Notes: generated by a model from the sequence alone, not told the origin. Positions 25,337-34,892 are shown, counted from the first letter of the stretch. The stretch: 39,647 bases of DNA from Smithella sp. (GCA_012510495.1 JAAZHX010000174.1:1-39647), one strand, 5' to 3'. Made by a program: numbers and translations.

Positions 25337-25732
25337 TTATTTTTTCAGCAGATCCCGAATTTCCGCCAGCAATTCCTGATCTTTGGTCGGCGCCGGAGGC
25401 GCTGCTTCCTTGCTTTTCACGATTATGCCGATAAATTTCACAATGAAAATATACAAAGCCAGGGCGATGATCAAAAAGTTGACCACTTCCCCGATGAAGA
25501 GCCCGTAGGGAATTTCATTGCCGTTGACCACCCATTTCCAGGCCAGATATCCCTGCTCGCCGGGCAGGATCAGGCTGATCAGCGGCATGATGATGTGCTT
25601 GACCAGCGAATCGATGATCTTGCCGAACGCGGCGCCGATGATCACTCCGATGGCCAGGTCCACCACGTTGCCCTTCAAGGCAAAATTTTTGAACTCTTCC
25701 ACCATTGCCGATACTTTCCGATTGTACGCCAT
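25337..25732 (-). CDS. mscL: MscL, large-conductance mechanosensitive channel
   Basis: 131 residues, the usual MscL length. The channel opens on membrane tension to release solutes after osmotic downshock. The N-terminal helix and first membrane segment read EEFKNFALKGNVVDLAIGVI with IGAAFGKIIDSLV; the second membrane segment is FLIIALALYIFIVKFIGIIV, and the basic-acidic tail LLAEIRDLLKK closes the protein. The ATG at 25732 has an AAGGAG site; the 15-residue extension upstream is not needed. It follows the lipoprotein gene by about 20 bases, in the same orientation. Confidence 0.96.
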   Translation of the reverse strand: MAYNRKVSAMVEEFKNFALKGNVVDLAIGVIIGAAFGKIIDSLVKHIIMPLISLILPGEQGYLAWKWVVNGNEIPYGLFIGEVVNFLIIALALYIFIVKFIGIIVKSKEAAPPAPTKDQELLAEIRDLLKK

Positions 25733-25751
25733 AGTTTCTCCTTCCATTTCA

Positions 25752-26189
25752 CTAATAAATCCTGGACATTTCCTCATAGACTTTCAATTCGATCACGCTG
25801 AAAAAAGTATCGTACTGTTCCTTTTTCAGCAGACGGCGTATTTCCCACCCCGTATCGATTTTCTTTTCCGTTGTCACGATCAGAATCACCTCGCATTCCT
25901 TCCAGTTGAGTCGTTTCACGCGGGCGTTCGTTTTGGTCCGCCAGTCTCCCGAAATCACGAAGTCCGAATCGACCCGATGGTTGTCGTAATCAACGACAAC
26001 ATTCCGACCGATTTTTTTCTCCTCCAGGACGCCGGCAACGGCTTTGAGAATGTATTTCTCCTTCGCCTCGTAAACATGCCTGTATTCATCGGGGCTTGAC
26101 AAAACCTCCGAGCCGAATTTTCCGGCACAGGACGCCAGGCAGAGAACCGCCAAAAAAGAAAAACATAAAATCAGTGATTTTTGAATCAT
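25752..26189 (-). CDS. Predicted lipoprotein of unknown function
   Basis: This 145-residue protein has a lipoprotein signal: a hydrophobic stretch (ILCFSFLAVLCLASC) ending in the lipobox LASC, so it is probably anchored to a membrane through Cys20. The mature part contains VVVDYDNHRVDSDFVISGDW and a basic C-terminal half ending in VYEEMSRIY. No family is recognised. It lies between the HD hydrolase and mscL on the same strand, consistent with a small operon, but the neighbours give no common function. Confidence 0.75.
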   Translation of the reverse strand: MIQKSLILCFSFLAVLCLASCAGKFGSEVLSSPDEYRHVYEAKEKYILKAVAGVLEEKKIGRNVVVDYDNHRVDSDFVISGDWRTKTNARVKRLNWKECEVILIVTTEKKIDTGWEIRRLLKKEQYDTFFSVIELKVYEEMSRIY

Positions 26190-26213
26190 CCCCGCTCCTT
26201 TTGGGGATATATC

Positions 26214-26792
26214 CTATCCCCGGTTGCTTCCGTTGATCCACCAGTCGCTTTTGTCCTTGAACCACCAGTGAGATGAATCAGTTTGAATGATTTGACGGGC
26301 GAGCTTTTTGCCTTCTTCCGTGGCCAGCCTCCGCAACGCGTATTGAATCCACTCATCGGAATATTTGTTTCCCAAATCCCCGTATTCTTTCAGTTGAAGA
26401 ATCAACGCGATCTGATCGGCGTCGCGGGCAGTCTTCGCTTCCCGGGTCTCCCTCGCGTTGAACTCATCAATCGCCTGACGGATGTCGCCGCCGAATAAAA
26501 GCCCTTCCGTCAATTCCCTGACGGCTTTGGCTTCATCGACTTCCACGTATTTCTTGTTGACGTAGTTCATGTCGCCGGTCCGGGCTTCGGGCAAATCGTG
26601 AAGAACACACATCGTGAGAACGCGCAGTTCGTTCAAAGACGGATTGAGCTTGCACAGGGCGTAGCCGATAAAAACCGTCCGTAGAATATGTTCGGCCACC
26701 GATTCCCTGCCGCTGCCCAGAAACTGATAACCGCTGCGGGGCGTTTTGCTGAGCATCCCCACTTCAAACAAAAAATCGGCAATGCTTTCCAT
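26214..26792 (-). CDS. HD-domain hydrolase, YfbR-like nucleotidase
   Basis: 192 residues. The HD fold is shown by ESVAEHILRT (first His), CVLHDLPEARTGD (HD pair with nearby Glu) and RDADQIALILQLKEYGD (final Asp). These fit the YfbR/HD_3 group, which in E. coli removes phosphate from deoxynucleoside monophosphates. The conserved opening DFLFEVGMLSKTPRSGYQFL also fits that group. The start is one base after the stop of the small coiled-coil gene, so they are probably one transcript. Substrate is inferred from family only. Confidence 0.87.
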   Translation of the reverse strand: MESIADFLFEVGMLSKTPRSGYQFLGSGRESVAEHILRTVFIGYALCKLNPSLNELRVLTMCVLHDLPEARTGDMNYVNKKYVEVDEAKAVRELTEGLLFGGDIRQAIDEFNARETREAKTARDADQIALILQLKEYGDLGNKYSDEWIQYALRRLATEEGKKLARQIIQTDSSHWWFKDKSDWWINGSNRG

Positions 26793-26793
26793 C

Positions 26794-27015
26794 TTATCCC
26801 TTTTTCAGCACTTTTATCCGGTTGGCCATCATTTCGGACAGTTTCCTGATTTGCAACTGCAGCGAAGCGATGCTGTCCGGTCTTGAGTTTTCGATTTTAT
26901 CGAGCTGAGCCCTCCAATGCTCCAGCAGGGCCACCTCACTTTCCTTCAATTTCTTTTCGAACCGCTCCTGATACTCCCTGATAAAAGCGGCGGTCGAAGC
27001 ATCATTTGACACCAT
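26794..27015 (-). CDS. Small coiled-coil protein of unknown function
   Basis: A 73-residue protein starting MVSNDASTAAFIREYQERF, rich in Glu, Lys, Arg and Leu, with a likely helical coiled coil over most of its length. I chose the ATG at 27015; a TTG at 27030 would add five residues. The ribosome site is poor, the upstream region being a run of G. It is first in the operon with the HD hydrolase. No family is recognised. Confidence 0.6.
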   Translation of the reverse strand: MVSNDASTAAFIREYQERFEKKLKESEVALLEHWRAQLDKIENSRPDSIASLQLQIRKLSEMMANRIKVLKKG

Positions 27016-27167
27016 GCGCACCCCCCCCAAGTTTCCTGAAATGACGGCAAGACTCTATAACATTCATTCCTAAACATGCAACAATCTTTTCTTCATAGAT
27101 CATTTGACACCCCGGGTTAAATGCTATAAGAAGGCGCTGCAAAAAAAACGGCGGGAAACAACGACCC

Positions 27168-28037
27168 ATGGGCTGCAAACCGAATCCAGAAGACATTGCC
27201 GGCGGACAAGCCATTCTCGAAGGCGTCATGATGCGCCACGGCGACAAAATCGCCGCCGCCGTGAGGCGTCCGGACGGGGAAATTGCTTTTCAGGAACGGC
27301 ATTACGTTCCCCTGACAAAAAGATACAAGCTTCTGGGCCGGATGTTTGTCCGGGGCACGGTCAGTCTGTTTGAAATGATGATCATCGGCATTCAATGCCT
27401 GATGTTTTCGGCGGAAGTCGCTCTTGCGGAAGAAGAAAAAAAACCGCAGGGATGGGAAATGTATGTTTCCTTCGCCATCAGCTTTTCCATCGCCATTTTT
27501 TTCTTTGTGGTGGTTCCCGCTTTTTTCTTTACCCGGGTGAAAATCTATATCGACAGCCTGATTCTTCTGAATGTTCTGGAGGGATGTGTCCGCCTGGGCA
27601 TATTTCTGTGTTTTCTCGCCGCCACACTGCTGATGGCGGATATGCGCCGCGTTTACATGTATCACGGCGCCGAGCATAAAACCGTTTTCGCGTGGGAAGA
27701 CGGCTGGGACCTGACGGTGGAAAACGTAAAGAAATACTCCACCCGCCATCCGCGCTGCGGAACCAGCTTTATTCTTTTCGTGATGATCGTCTCCATCCTG
27801 ATCTTTTCCCTGCTGGGGCGTCCGGACTTCCTGCACCGGGTCCTTTACAAGATCCTGTTGATGCCGGTGATCGCGGGCATTTCTTATGAGGCCATCCGCT
27901 TTACCGGAAAATACGGGCGCTTCAAACTGGTGCGGATGTTGAGCTGGCCGGGGCTTGCCCTGCAGAAAATCACCACGCGCGAACCGGATGACGATCAGAT
28001 TGAAGTCGCCATCGCCGCAATGAAAAAAGTCATCTGA
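27168..28037 (+). CDS. DUF1385 membrane protein (YqhQ family)
   Basis: 289 residues with the family signature GGQAILEGVMMRHGDKIAAA at the N-terminus and the conserved core MYHGAEHKTVFAWEDG, followed by TRHPRCGTSFILFVMIVSI. There are several membrane helices (about residues 100-125, 135-165 and 200-235). The function of DUF1385 is not established. It diverges from the small coiled-coil gene and is followed after about 110 bases by the LysM gene. The start ATG has only a weak ribosome site. Confidence 0.88.
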   Translation: MGCKPNPEDIAGGQAILEGVMMRHGDKIAAAVRRPDGEIAFQERHYVPLTKRYKLLGRMFVRGTVSLFEMMIIGIQCLMFSAEVALAEEEKKPQGWEMYVSFAISFSIAIFFFVVVPAFFFTRVKIYIDSLILLNVLEGCVRLGIFLCFLAATLLMADMRRVYMYHGAEHKTVFAWEDGWDLTVENVKKYSTRHPRCGTSFILFVMIVSILIFSLLGRPDFLHRVLYKILLMPVIAGISYEAIRFTGKYGRFKLVRMLSWPGLALQKITTREPDDDQIEVAIAAMKKVI

Positions 28038-28151
28038 CGGCGCTTCTGTGTCAACGCGCTCTTCCGATTTCGGCCGGCCACCCCGTAAGAGTTTTCCCGC
28101 CAGCGGTTTTCCAACCCGATGGGCGTTGACTTTCGGGGGGAGTTGAAGTAA

Positions 28152-29966
28152 TTGAAAACGCAAGGTTATCTTTTCCGGGGGCGAGCGTCCATGGCTCATT
28201 CATTTTTGCCGATGGGGATATTCGTAATCCTTTCAGCAATGACATTTTGTTTGCCGGCTATCTCCGCACTGGAAGACAGCGCGCAGTTGACCTTTCAGAA
28301 AACGGTTGTTTCCGGAAAATCTTTTCCGCATCACACGGTCCGGAAAAACGAATCCGTTTACAGCATCCTCCGCAAGCTGCCCGGCGTCGCCGAAAATGAC
28401 ATCCCGCGCTATTTCCAAATAATCAAAGCATTGAATCCACAGGTCAAAAACTGGGACAAAATATACCCGGGACAAGAAATCGCGCTTCCCCCGACAGACG
28501 CCATTGGCGTTCGAAAAGAAGAATCCTCCACCGCGCGGGCAAACCTTTCCGCGGGAGCGTCCGGGCGCCGGACCTACCTGGTCAGGAGGGGCGATTATCT
28601 CATTCGCATTGTTCGCCGGGAGATGAACATTGCCTCCGGCACACAGCAGATCATGCTCAGAATCAAAGAAATGAATCCGGCCATCAGGGATGCCAATCTA
28701 CTGTATCCGGGACAGGTGCTTTGGCTTCCCGAGAGATACGGACAAGCCAAAGTGGAAACGCCGCCGTTCACGGACGAGTTCCGACATGAGCAGGCAAAGC
28801 AGCCGGACAAACGGTCCGAGCCAACGGGTGAAACGCGACCGTCCGCCGCAGTGATGCCGCAAGAACAACCCGCACGCAGGGAAGAACCCGACGCCGGAAG
28901 AAAGTCTTCCCTCCTGTCCGCGTCGGCCAGACTGGAGATCATCCGGCATATCGTGGAGCAGATGCAGGGAAGCCTGTTGACCAAAGGCAATTACTACCTG
29001 CCGGTTTCCAGGACCGTCCAACTGGAGATTGACTGCTCCGCCATCCCCGTGGTGGAACTCAACGATCAGACCACGGTCTTTCTGGACATGAAAAATCGTC
29101 TCCATCTCTCATTGCAAAAATTGACCGGCAGCCGTTGGAGCAACTGGCATATCGTCAAAATCGACGCGAAAGACGACGTGATCGCCATCCTGAAAAAAAT
29201 ATTTGAAAAAAGCAAAAGCTACAAATTGATCAGAGCCGAAAAACCGCTCGCCGTGGGATCGCAATCGAACGTTGAAATCCCCGTGGACTGGATGATCAAC
29301 CGGAAAACCGCGGATCAGCCTTCAAAGACAGTCCAGGGGCTGCGGCTGGTTTCCCACAACCAGGACATTCTGCCCCGGGCCATAACACACTTTGCCCGGG
29401 CCAATTCCCTGGTGATTACGGAATTTTCTCCCCGCACGGGCCTTACCGGCCGGCCGGAGGAGCTTTATACCCTGCCACCCCCGACGGTTTTGCCCAAATC
29501 GCCCGCCGGTGAACTTGGCCATGCCCTGCTTTCCTATCTGAAGCTGCCGGCTGAAAAAGACGCGGAAATCCGGGTATTCAACCTTGAAAAGGACGGATTC
29601 AATCTGTCGATCAAAGCGGATGTTCTGTTGGCACAGGGTGAAAAGAAGACGGTGGTTTTATCCCGCCCTCTTCCGGAGGAATTTATTCAGATTCTCCAGG
29701 AAACTGGCTATCGACTCATTTTTGTATCCGACCGGGACAATCCCGCGACAAATATGGAAAAGATTCTTCGGGGGGTGAATGTCCCCTTCGCGTCCGGCTA
29801 TTTTTTATTTTCCGGCGCGGACAAGAATCAGCCGCCTTACACCATTGGGTTCCAGGGCATTAAGATCAAGGCCGATCAGGATATTTATGTAGTGAATTTT
29901 GATGTCCATCCGGACCTGCTCGGATTATTGAAAGAAGCTTGGTCGGCAACCCTGGTCCGGTACTAG
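28152..29966 (+). CDS. Exported protein with two LysM domains
   Basis: The protein has a signal-like segment (PMGIFVILSAMTFCLPAISA), then two LysM domains: HHTVRKNESVYSILRKL to NWDKIYPGQEIALP and YLVRRGDYLIRIVRRE to LLYPGQVLWLP. LysM binds peptidoglycan or related glycans. A Pro/Glu/Arg-rich linker follows, and the last 380 residues form a large domain I do not recognise. The listed start is a TTG with GGGGGGAG nearby; an ATG at 28191 (MAHSFLPMG) would give a neater signal peptide and is as likely. A terminator follows the stop. Probably a periplasmic cell-envelope protein. Confidence 0.8.
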   Translation: MKTQGYLFRGRASMAHSFLPMGIFVILSAMTFCLPAISALEDSAQLTFQKTVVSGKSFPHHTVRKNESVYSILRKLPGVAENDIPRYFQIIKALNPQVKNWDKIYPGQEIALPPTDAIGVRKEESSTARANLSAGASGRRTYLVRRGDYLIRIVRREMNIASGTQQIMLRIKEMNPAIRDANLLYPGQVLWLPERYGQAKVETPPFTDEFRHEQAKQPDKRSEPTGETRPSAAVMPQEQPARREEPDAGRKSSLLSASARLEIIRHIVEQMQGSLLTKGNYYLPVSRTVQLEIDCSAIPVVELNDQTTVFLDMKNRLHLSLQKLTGSRWSNWHIVKIDAKDDVIAILKKIFEKSKSYKLIRAEKPLAVGSQSNVEIPVDWMINRKTADQPSKTVQGLRLVSHNQDILPRAITHFARANSLVITEFSPRTGLTGRPEELYTLPPPTVLPKSPAGELGHALLSYLKLPAEKDAEIRVFNLEKDGFNLSIKADVLLAQGEKKTVVLSRPLPEEFIQILQETGYRLIFVSDRDNPATNMEKILRGVNVPFASGYFLFSGADKNQPPYTIGFQGIKIKADQDIYVVNFDVHPDLLGLLKEAWSATLVRY

Positions 29967-29995
29967 CGCTCCGCGCCGGTTGACGGATCCCCCGG

Positions 29996-30028
29996 AAACG
30001 CCGCAGGATCTTTTCTGCTGCGTTTTTT
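29996..30028 (+). terminator. Rho-independent terminator after the LysM gene
   Basis: AACGC-C-GCAG pairs with CTGC-T-GCGTT (one mismatch, eight-base loop), followed by six T residues. It lies 30 bases after the LysM stop and just before the next gene. Confidence 0.8.
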
Positions 30029-30051
30029 ATTTATGAGGAAGGAAAAATTCT

Positions 30052-31026
30052 ATGAGCATCAAGGCCATTGCCCTTTTTTCCGGCGGGCTCGACAGCATTC
30101 TGGCCGTCAGGCTGGTTCGGGAACAGGGGGTCGATATCGCCGGTCTGACCTTTACGACCCCTTTCTTTAACGCGCACAAGGCCCGGACGGCGGCAGAGCA
30201 GATCCGGCTGCCTTTGACGGTGGAAGACATTACGGGCGAACATCTGCAAATGCTGAAGTCCCCGCGCTACGGCTACGGCAAAAACATGAATCCCTGTATT
30301 GACTGCCATACACTGATGCTGAAGATCGCGGGCAGGAAAATGGAACAAACCGGCGCGGATTTTTTAGTAACCGGGGAGGTGCTGGGCCAGCGCCCCATGT
30401 CCCAGACGCGACAGTCTCTGCGTGTGGTCGCGAAGAATTCCGGTTATGCCGATGATATCCTGCGGCCGCTTTCCGCCCAATTATTGGATCCGATTCAGGC
30501 GGAACGGGAAGGAAAGATCGACCGGTCGCGCCTGCTGGCCATTTCAGGCCGCGGACGAAAAGAACAGATGCGCCTGGCGGAAACCTTTGGAATCTCCCAT
30601 TACCCGCCGCCGGCCGGCGGCTGTCTGCTGACGGACCCGATATTCGTAAAACGTCTGCGCGATTTGATGTCTCACGGCGAGGACCGCGGAATCCGGGATT
30701 ATGAGCTTTTGAAATACGGACGACACTTTCGCGTCCCCGAAGCCGGCAAAATCATCGTCGGCAGAAATCAGGCCGACAACGAAGCCCTGCGTGGTCTTGC
30801 GACCGAAGACGACCTGGTCTGTCAGATGGCCGACTTTCCCGGTCCGCTCGTTCTGACCCCCGGGGGCCGTGATGCGTCCGCGGCCCCGGCCGCCTCGTTG
30901 TGTGTCCGCTATTCCGACGCGCCGGCAGGAGCGGAAGCCCGGGTTACCTGCCGGCATCGCGGTAAGGCCGCTATCCTCACCGTGCGGGCCGTTTCTCCGG
31001 ACGAGTCTGAAAGCTGGATGATTTAA
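30052..31026 (+). CDS. PP-loop ATPase, tRNA-thiolation (ThiI/MnmA) type
   Basis: 324 residues with the ATP-pyrophosphatase PP-loop SGGLDS (about residues 10-15). Further on are NPCIDCH (about 80-87), VTGEVLGQRPMSQTRQSLRV and YPPPAGGCLLTD; the two Cys sites could carry sulfur or metal. The pattern is that of the ThiI C-terminal domain and of MnmA-like enzymes that adenylate tRNA uridine before thiolation. There is no N-terminal THUMP domain. The ~100 C-terminal residues are of unclear family. A GGAAGG site precedes the ATG. The 3' end overlaps the convergent DUF4301 gene by 50 bases. The exact tRNA target is not known. Confidence 0.78.
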   Translation: MSIKAIALFSGGLDSILAVRLVREQGVDIAGLTFTTPFFNAHKARTAAEQIRLPLTVEDITGEHLQMLKSPRYGYGKNMNPCIDCHTLMLKIAGRKMEQTGADFLVTGEVLGQRPMSQTRQSLRVVAKNSGYADDILRPLSAQLLDPIQAEREGKIDRSRLLAISGRGRKEQMRLAETFGISHYPPPAGGCLLTDPIFVKRLRDLMSHGEDRGIRDYELLKYGRHFRVPEAGKIIVGRNQADNEALRGLATEDDLVCQMADFPGPLVLTPGGRDASAAPAASLCVRYSDAPAGAEARVTCRHRGKAAILTVRAVSPDESESWMI

Positions 31027-32566
31027 GGGCTCTTCCGGTCCGGTGCTGCGGACGCAGAAGATCATAAACGGTCTTCACAGGATTGAAAACCGCGAGCGGA
31101 AGTTCGACAAAAACCGTATTCCAGCGGGCCATGCCCCCGTTCCAGAGCCCGGGCAGTTCCTGCGCCTGCAGCTCGCGCCCTTTCTCGGTCTTGGGACTGA
31201 TCAGGCAGGCGTCGGGGTTGACGTAGTCCTCCAGGTTGAATTTTTTCCCGCGATAATTTTTTGTGCAGCAGACCATATCGACCGGATTGAAATAGGAGGC
31301 ACCCGACCAGATGTCAGCCTGTTGGGGACGGCTGAAATCGACATGTGCGGATTCCACAATCTGCAGACTTCGGGATCGATCTTTTTCCAAAACCCAGAAG
31401 GGCCCGCCGCCCGGTTCCCCTTCGTTTTTAACCATACCGCACACGCGTAAAGGCCGGTTTAAGAACCGATGCAGCCACTGTTTTTTTTCCGGGGTTGCCA
31501 GTTTCTGGAATTCTTTGGGGAAGTCCGCGTTCAGCGCATCGCGGCAGAAATCCAAGATAGCCTGGATATCCGGGGAGGAGAGTGTTGTCTTTTCCAGTTG
31601 CCTCAGACAGGAATAAACCTGCCGCCGTGCCTCTATCATCAATCCCCCCAGCAGCTTTTTATAGGGCAGGATTTTCTTTTGCAGAGGTTCCGGCGGAATA
31701 TTGTCGATGTTTTTGATAAAAACAAAACCTGCGTCGATGGCCTGAAGGTTTTGCAAAAGAGCGCCGTGCCCGCCGGGCCGAAAGACCAGTCGGCCGTCTT
31801 CATCACGGAAAGGCCGGTGCTGCCTGTCCGCGGCCACGATGCTGGTGGATGGAGACTGCAGGGACAAATCCACGCGAAAACGGACGCCGCAGCTTTCTTC
31901 CAGCCGGGGAACCGATAGACGCAAAAATGATTTCACCGCCTCGAAGTGCTCGGGGGAAACCGTAAAATGCAGCCGGCAAATTCCCCGCTTGTCCGCGATC
32001 AGATCCGCCGCTTCCCGGAGATGCTCCTCCAGCGCCGTCCGGACTTCACCGTCCCGATAGGCGTGAAAAGGAACGAGGGCCTTGGGAAGTCCGCCAAAAT
32101 CCAGACCGGATGGAAAAAGTATGCTTTGCAGCGCGGCCCGGACATCTTTATTTTTCAGCATCCGGCGCGTGTCGTCATTTTGTTTCAACAGGGAAACAAA
32201 GGGCATCCGGTCCAAATCGAAAAAAAAAGAACGGTCCAATTCTTCATTGCCGAAGGTTCCCTTGTTCTCTGCGGCGTACCAGGCTGCAAACATGCGGCTG
32301 GCCGCCCCGGACGCGGGGACAAATTTGACCGGTCGGCAACCGGAGGCCTCGGCGTCATACAGCCGGATGAGACGCCTGCGTTCGGCGCCAGTCAGAGACC
32401 GGATGCCGTCACCCGGAGCACAGGCGCGGACAAGCGTCAAAAAGCTGTGCCCGCGCCGGTAGGTTTCCAGCTGTTTTTTCACGTCGGACGGCCGCAGGCC
32501 AAGCGCCCTGATCCGGCGCAGGTCCTGCGCGGTAAAAAGATTGTTTACGTGAAAACGGGAACTCAA
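30977..32566 (-). CDS. DUF4301 family protein
   Basis: About 529 residues. Recognisable DUF4301 segments include VKFVPASGAASRMFAAWYAA, ALVPFHAYRDGEVRTALEEH, LSLQSPSTSIVAADRQHRPF, LVFRPGGHGALLQNLQAIDA and FVFIKNIDNIP. The SGAASRMF and GGHGAL motifs recall nucleotide-sugar transferases, so a sugar-nucleotide function is conceivable, but the family is uncharacterised. I chose a TTG at 32566 with GGAGG upstream; the longer frame to 32638 overlaps the symporter gene. It starts 31 bases after that gene, suggesting co-transcription, and overlaps the convergent PP-loop gene by 50 bases. Confidence 0.75.
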   Translation of the reverse strand: MSSRFHVNNLFTAQDLRRIRALGLRPSDVKKQLETYRRGHSFLTLVRACAPGDGIRSLTGAERRRLIRLYDAEASGCRPVKFVPASGAASRMFAAWYAAENKGTFGNEELDRSFFFDLDRMPFVSLLKQNDDTRRMLKNKDVRAALQSILFPSGLDFGGLPKALVPFHAYRDGEVRTALEEHLREAADLIADKRGICRLHFTVSPEHFEAVKSFLRLSVPRLEESCGVRFRVDLSLQSPSTSIVAADRQHRPFRDEDGRLVFRPGGHGALLQNLQAIDAGFVFIKNIDNIPPEPLQKKILPYKKLLGGLMIEARRQVYSCLRQLEKTTLSSPDIQAILDFCRDALNADFPKEFQKLATPEKKQWLHRFLNRPLRVCGMVKNEGEPGGGPFWVLEKDRSRSLQIVESAHVDFSRPQQADIWSGASYFNPVDMVCCTKNYRGKKFNLEDYVNPDACLISPKTEKGRELQAQELPGLWNGGMARWNTVFVELPLAVFNPVKTVYDLLRPQHRTGRALKSSSFQTRPEKRPAR

Positions 32567-32597
32567 ACAAAAACCTCCAGTGGCGGCGGCATCCGGT

Positions 32598-33959
32598 TTA
32601 TCTGAAGAAAGTGTCGTAGATGCCCAGCGCCATAACAAAGAAAATCAGAACGGGAACTGCGTAGCGAATCAGAAAAGCCCACCACCGGCCGATCTTGAAC
32701 CGATTGTGGCCTTTATTGGCCTCGTCCGTTGCGCGTTTGGCGCCCCAGACATAGCCGGTGAAAATGGCCATCAGAAAGCCTCCCACGGGCAGAAAGATAC
32801 TGTTGGAAATCCAATCGTAGGTGTCGAGCAGGTCCTTGTTCAATCCCGGGAAAGAAAAGTCCTTCAGCACGCTGTATCCCAGTGTCGCCGGCAGCCCCAC
32901 GATAAAAATCACCACGCCCATGACAACAGCGGCTCTTTTCCTGGACCAGCCTTTTTCATCCATCAGCCAGGCGGTCACCGCCTCCAGCAGGGAGATAGCC
33001 GACGTCAGGGCGGCAATGGCCAGTAAAATGAAGAAGAGGACGCCGAAAAAGGCGCCCAGAGGCATTTGCGCAAATACAGCCGGCAGAGTGATAAAGGCAA
33101 GCCCCGGCCCGGCGGAAGGTTCAAACCCAAGCGCAAAAATGGCGGGAAACAGGGCAAAACCCGCCAGCAAAGCCACGCCTGTATCGAGCCCCGCCACGAT
33201 CATGGCGTTGGAGGGAATTTCATCCTTGTTGTCCAGATAGCTTCCGTAGGTCATGATGGCGCCCATCCCCAGACTCAAGGAAAAAAACGCCTGCGCCAGA
33301 GCGGCCAGCAGCGTCCGGCCGGTAACCTTGCTGAAATCAGGACGCAGGTAATAGACAAGACCTTCTTCCGCGCCCGGCAGCGTCACCGACCGGACAATCA
33401 GGACAAGCAAAAGCACGAAGAGAACCGGCATCAGAACCATGGACCAGCGCTGAATGCCTTTGACCACACCGGCGGCGATGATGCCGACGGTTAAGATCAT
33501 GAACAGGGCCTGCCAGAGAATCGGCTCCCACACGCTGCCGATATGATCTTGAAAAACGCGGGCATGATCAATTCCCGGAACAACGGTGGCGATAACGACT
33601 TTGTATATGTAAGCCAGCGACCAGCCGGCAACGACTCCATAGTAGGAAAGAATAATGAAGCCCGTGAAAACACCCAGCGCCCCTACCAGCCACCAAGGGC
33701 TGTTCGGAGCAAGAACCTTGAAGACCCCGACGGGATTGCGCTGCGCCGCCCGTCCCAAAACCATTTCATTGACAATCAGGGGATAGCCCAGCAGCAGAAC
33801 GGCAAGCAGATAAATCAATATGAATGCCGCCCCGCCGTATTCGCCCGTCATGTAGGGAAACCGCCAGATGTTTCCCAACCCGACAGCCGATCCCGCGGTG
33901 GCAAGAACAAAACCTGCCCGTGTTGCCCAGTGCTCTCTTTTTTTACTTGAGTCGTTCAT
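32598..33959 (-). CDS. Sodium-dependent symporter, neurotransmitter:sodium symporter (SNF) family
   Basis: 453 residues with about 11-12 membrane helices. The opening EHWATRAGFVLATAGSAVGLG with NIWRFPYMTGEYGGAAF is the classic sodium and substrate site region of the LeuT/MhsT fold. FFSLSLGMGAIMTYGSYLD matches helix 6 and ALTSAISLLEAVTAWLMDE helix 8. Bacterial members take up amino acids with sodium; the substrate cannot be told here. It is followed by the DUF4301 gene 31 bases on. The ribosome site is weak (GGAG about 13 bases upstream). Confidence 0.93.
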   Translation of the reverse strand: MNDSSKKREHWATRAGFVLATAGSAVGLGNIWRFPYMTGEYGGAAFILIYLLAVLLLGYPLIVNEMVLGRAAQRNPVGVFKVLAPNSPWWLVGALGVFTGFIILSYYGVVAGWSLAYIYKVVIATVVPGIDHARVFQDHIGSVWEPILWQALFMILTVGIIAAGVVKGIQRWSMVLMPVLFVLLLVLIVRSVTLPGAEEGLVYYLRPDFSKVTGRTLLAALAQAFFSLSLGMGAIMTYGSYLDNKDEIPSNAMIVAGLDTGVALLAGFALFPAIFALGFEPSAGPGLAFITLPAVFAQMPLGAFFGVLFFILLAIAALTSAISLLEAVTAWLMDEKGWSRKRAAVVMGVVIFIVGLPATLGYSVLKDFSFPGLNKDLLDTYDWISNSIFLPVGGFLMAIFTGYVWGAKRATDEANKGHNRFKIGRWWAFLIRYAVPVLIFFVMALGIYDTFFR

Positions 33960-34162
33960 GCTTTGCGCCCTGTCTCCAACCTTTGTATCGGCCGCGGAGG
34001 TTTTTCGCCGCGAACTATAGGAATTTCCCCGCGGGGTGTCAAGGCAAAACCGTGGAGAGGACGGCGACGGGCAAGAATTTCATAAAACCAGGAAACCCGG
34101 CATCCAATGACAGATCAACCGGAAAAAGCATTGAAAGTGAACCCTTAAGTATTTTTCAATCA

Positions 34163-34864
34163 TCAGCGTTCCGCCTTTTCCAAATTCTCCCGTATGTTCC
34201 GCTCAAAGGATGCCGTGAGGTAATCCAGCGTTTTGGGAAGGGTCAGTTCCATGCTGAAAAAAATCTGCAGTTGAATGTCCAGATGGTTAGGTTCGCACCG
34301 CAGGAAGTGGCCGCCCGCCGAGAGGGTCTTGTCGATGAAATGAAAATGGTATCCCGGCACACTGACGGACGGAACAAAGGAAGGCGTGTAAAATCCGACC
34401 AGATGGCCTTCAACATTTTCGAAATGACGGATTTTCTGGTTGTGGGCCGCTTCCGCCAGCGGCCGGTAATTTTCGGTTCGCGGAACAGAGCGCGTCTCGA
34501 CCGATGCAAACGAACCTGCCATGTGAATGGCATAAAACATATTATCGGATGGAAGAATATGCCGCAAACGCTCCATGAATGTCTCGCAGGATAACGGCCC
34601 AAAGATTTCTTCGGTAAGCATGGGCCTGAAACGGCAAAGAACGGCAAACGGGGTTTTCATCTGTCCGTCAACGGGATGGGCGTTTCCGTCGAGATCGAGC
34701 TGGAAAAAGGAACCGTTGAGAGCGATCATTTCCCCGTCCAGGTGATTGAACGTGCCAATACCGAAATCCCCTTTTTCTTTCAACCGTTCGAACGTGATAT
34801 CATCCCGGTAAAATCCTTCCAGTAATGCATTAATGGGGCTGCTGATATAAAGCATGGATGGCAT
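34163..34864 (-). CDS. budA: Alpha-acetolactate decarboxylase
   Basis: 233 residues. The enzyme converts acetolactate to acetoin, a step in butanediol fermentation and in acetolactate disposal. Family signatures are IGTFNHLDGEMIALNGSFFQ near residue 36 and the zinc-binding GYHFHFIDKTLSAGGH, where three His residues are the expected metal ligands. A GGAG six bases before the ATG at 34864 supports the start. There is no signal peptide. No acetolactate synthase or butanediol dehydrogenase gene lies nearby, so the pathway context is missing from the window. Confidence 0.95.
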   Translation of the reverse strand: MPSMLYISSPINALLEGFYRDDITFERLKEKGDFGIGTFNHLDGEMIALNGSFFQLDLDGNAHPVDGQMKTPFAVLCRFRPMLTEEIFGPLSCETFMERLRHILPSDNMFYAIHMAGSFASVETRSVPRTENYRPLAEAAHNQKIRHFENVEGHLVGFYTPSFVPSVSVPGYHFHFIDKTLSAGGHFLRCEPNHLDIQLQIFFSMELTLPKTLDYLTASFERNIRENLEKAER

Positions 34865-34892
34865 GATGTGCTCCGCTCTTTGTTGCCTGTTT

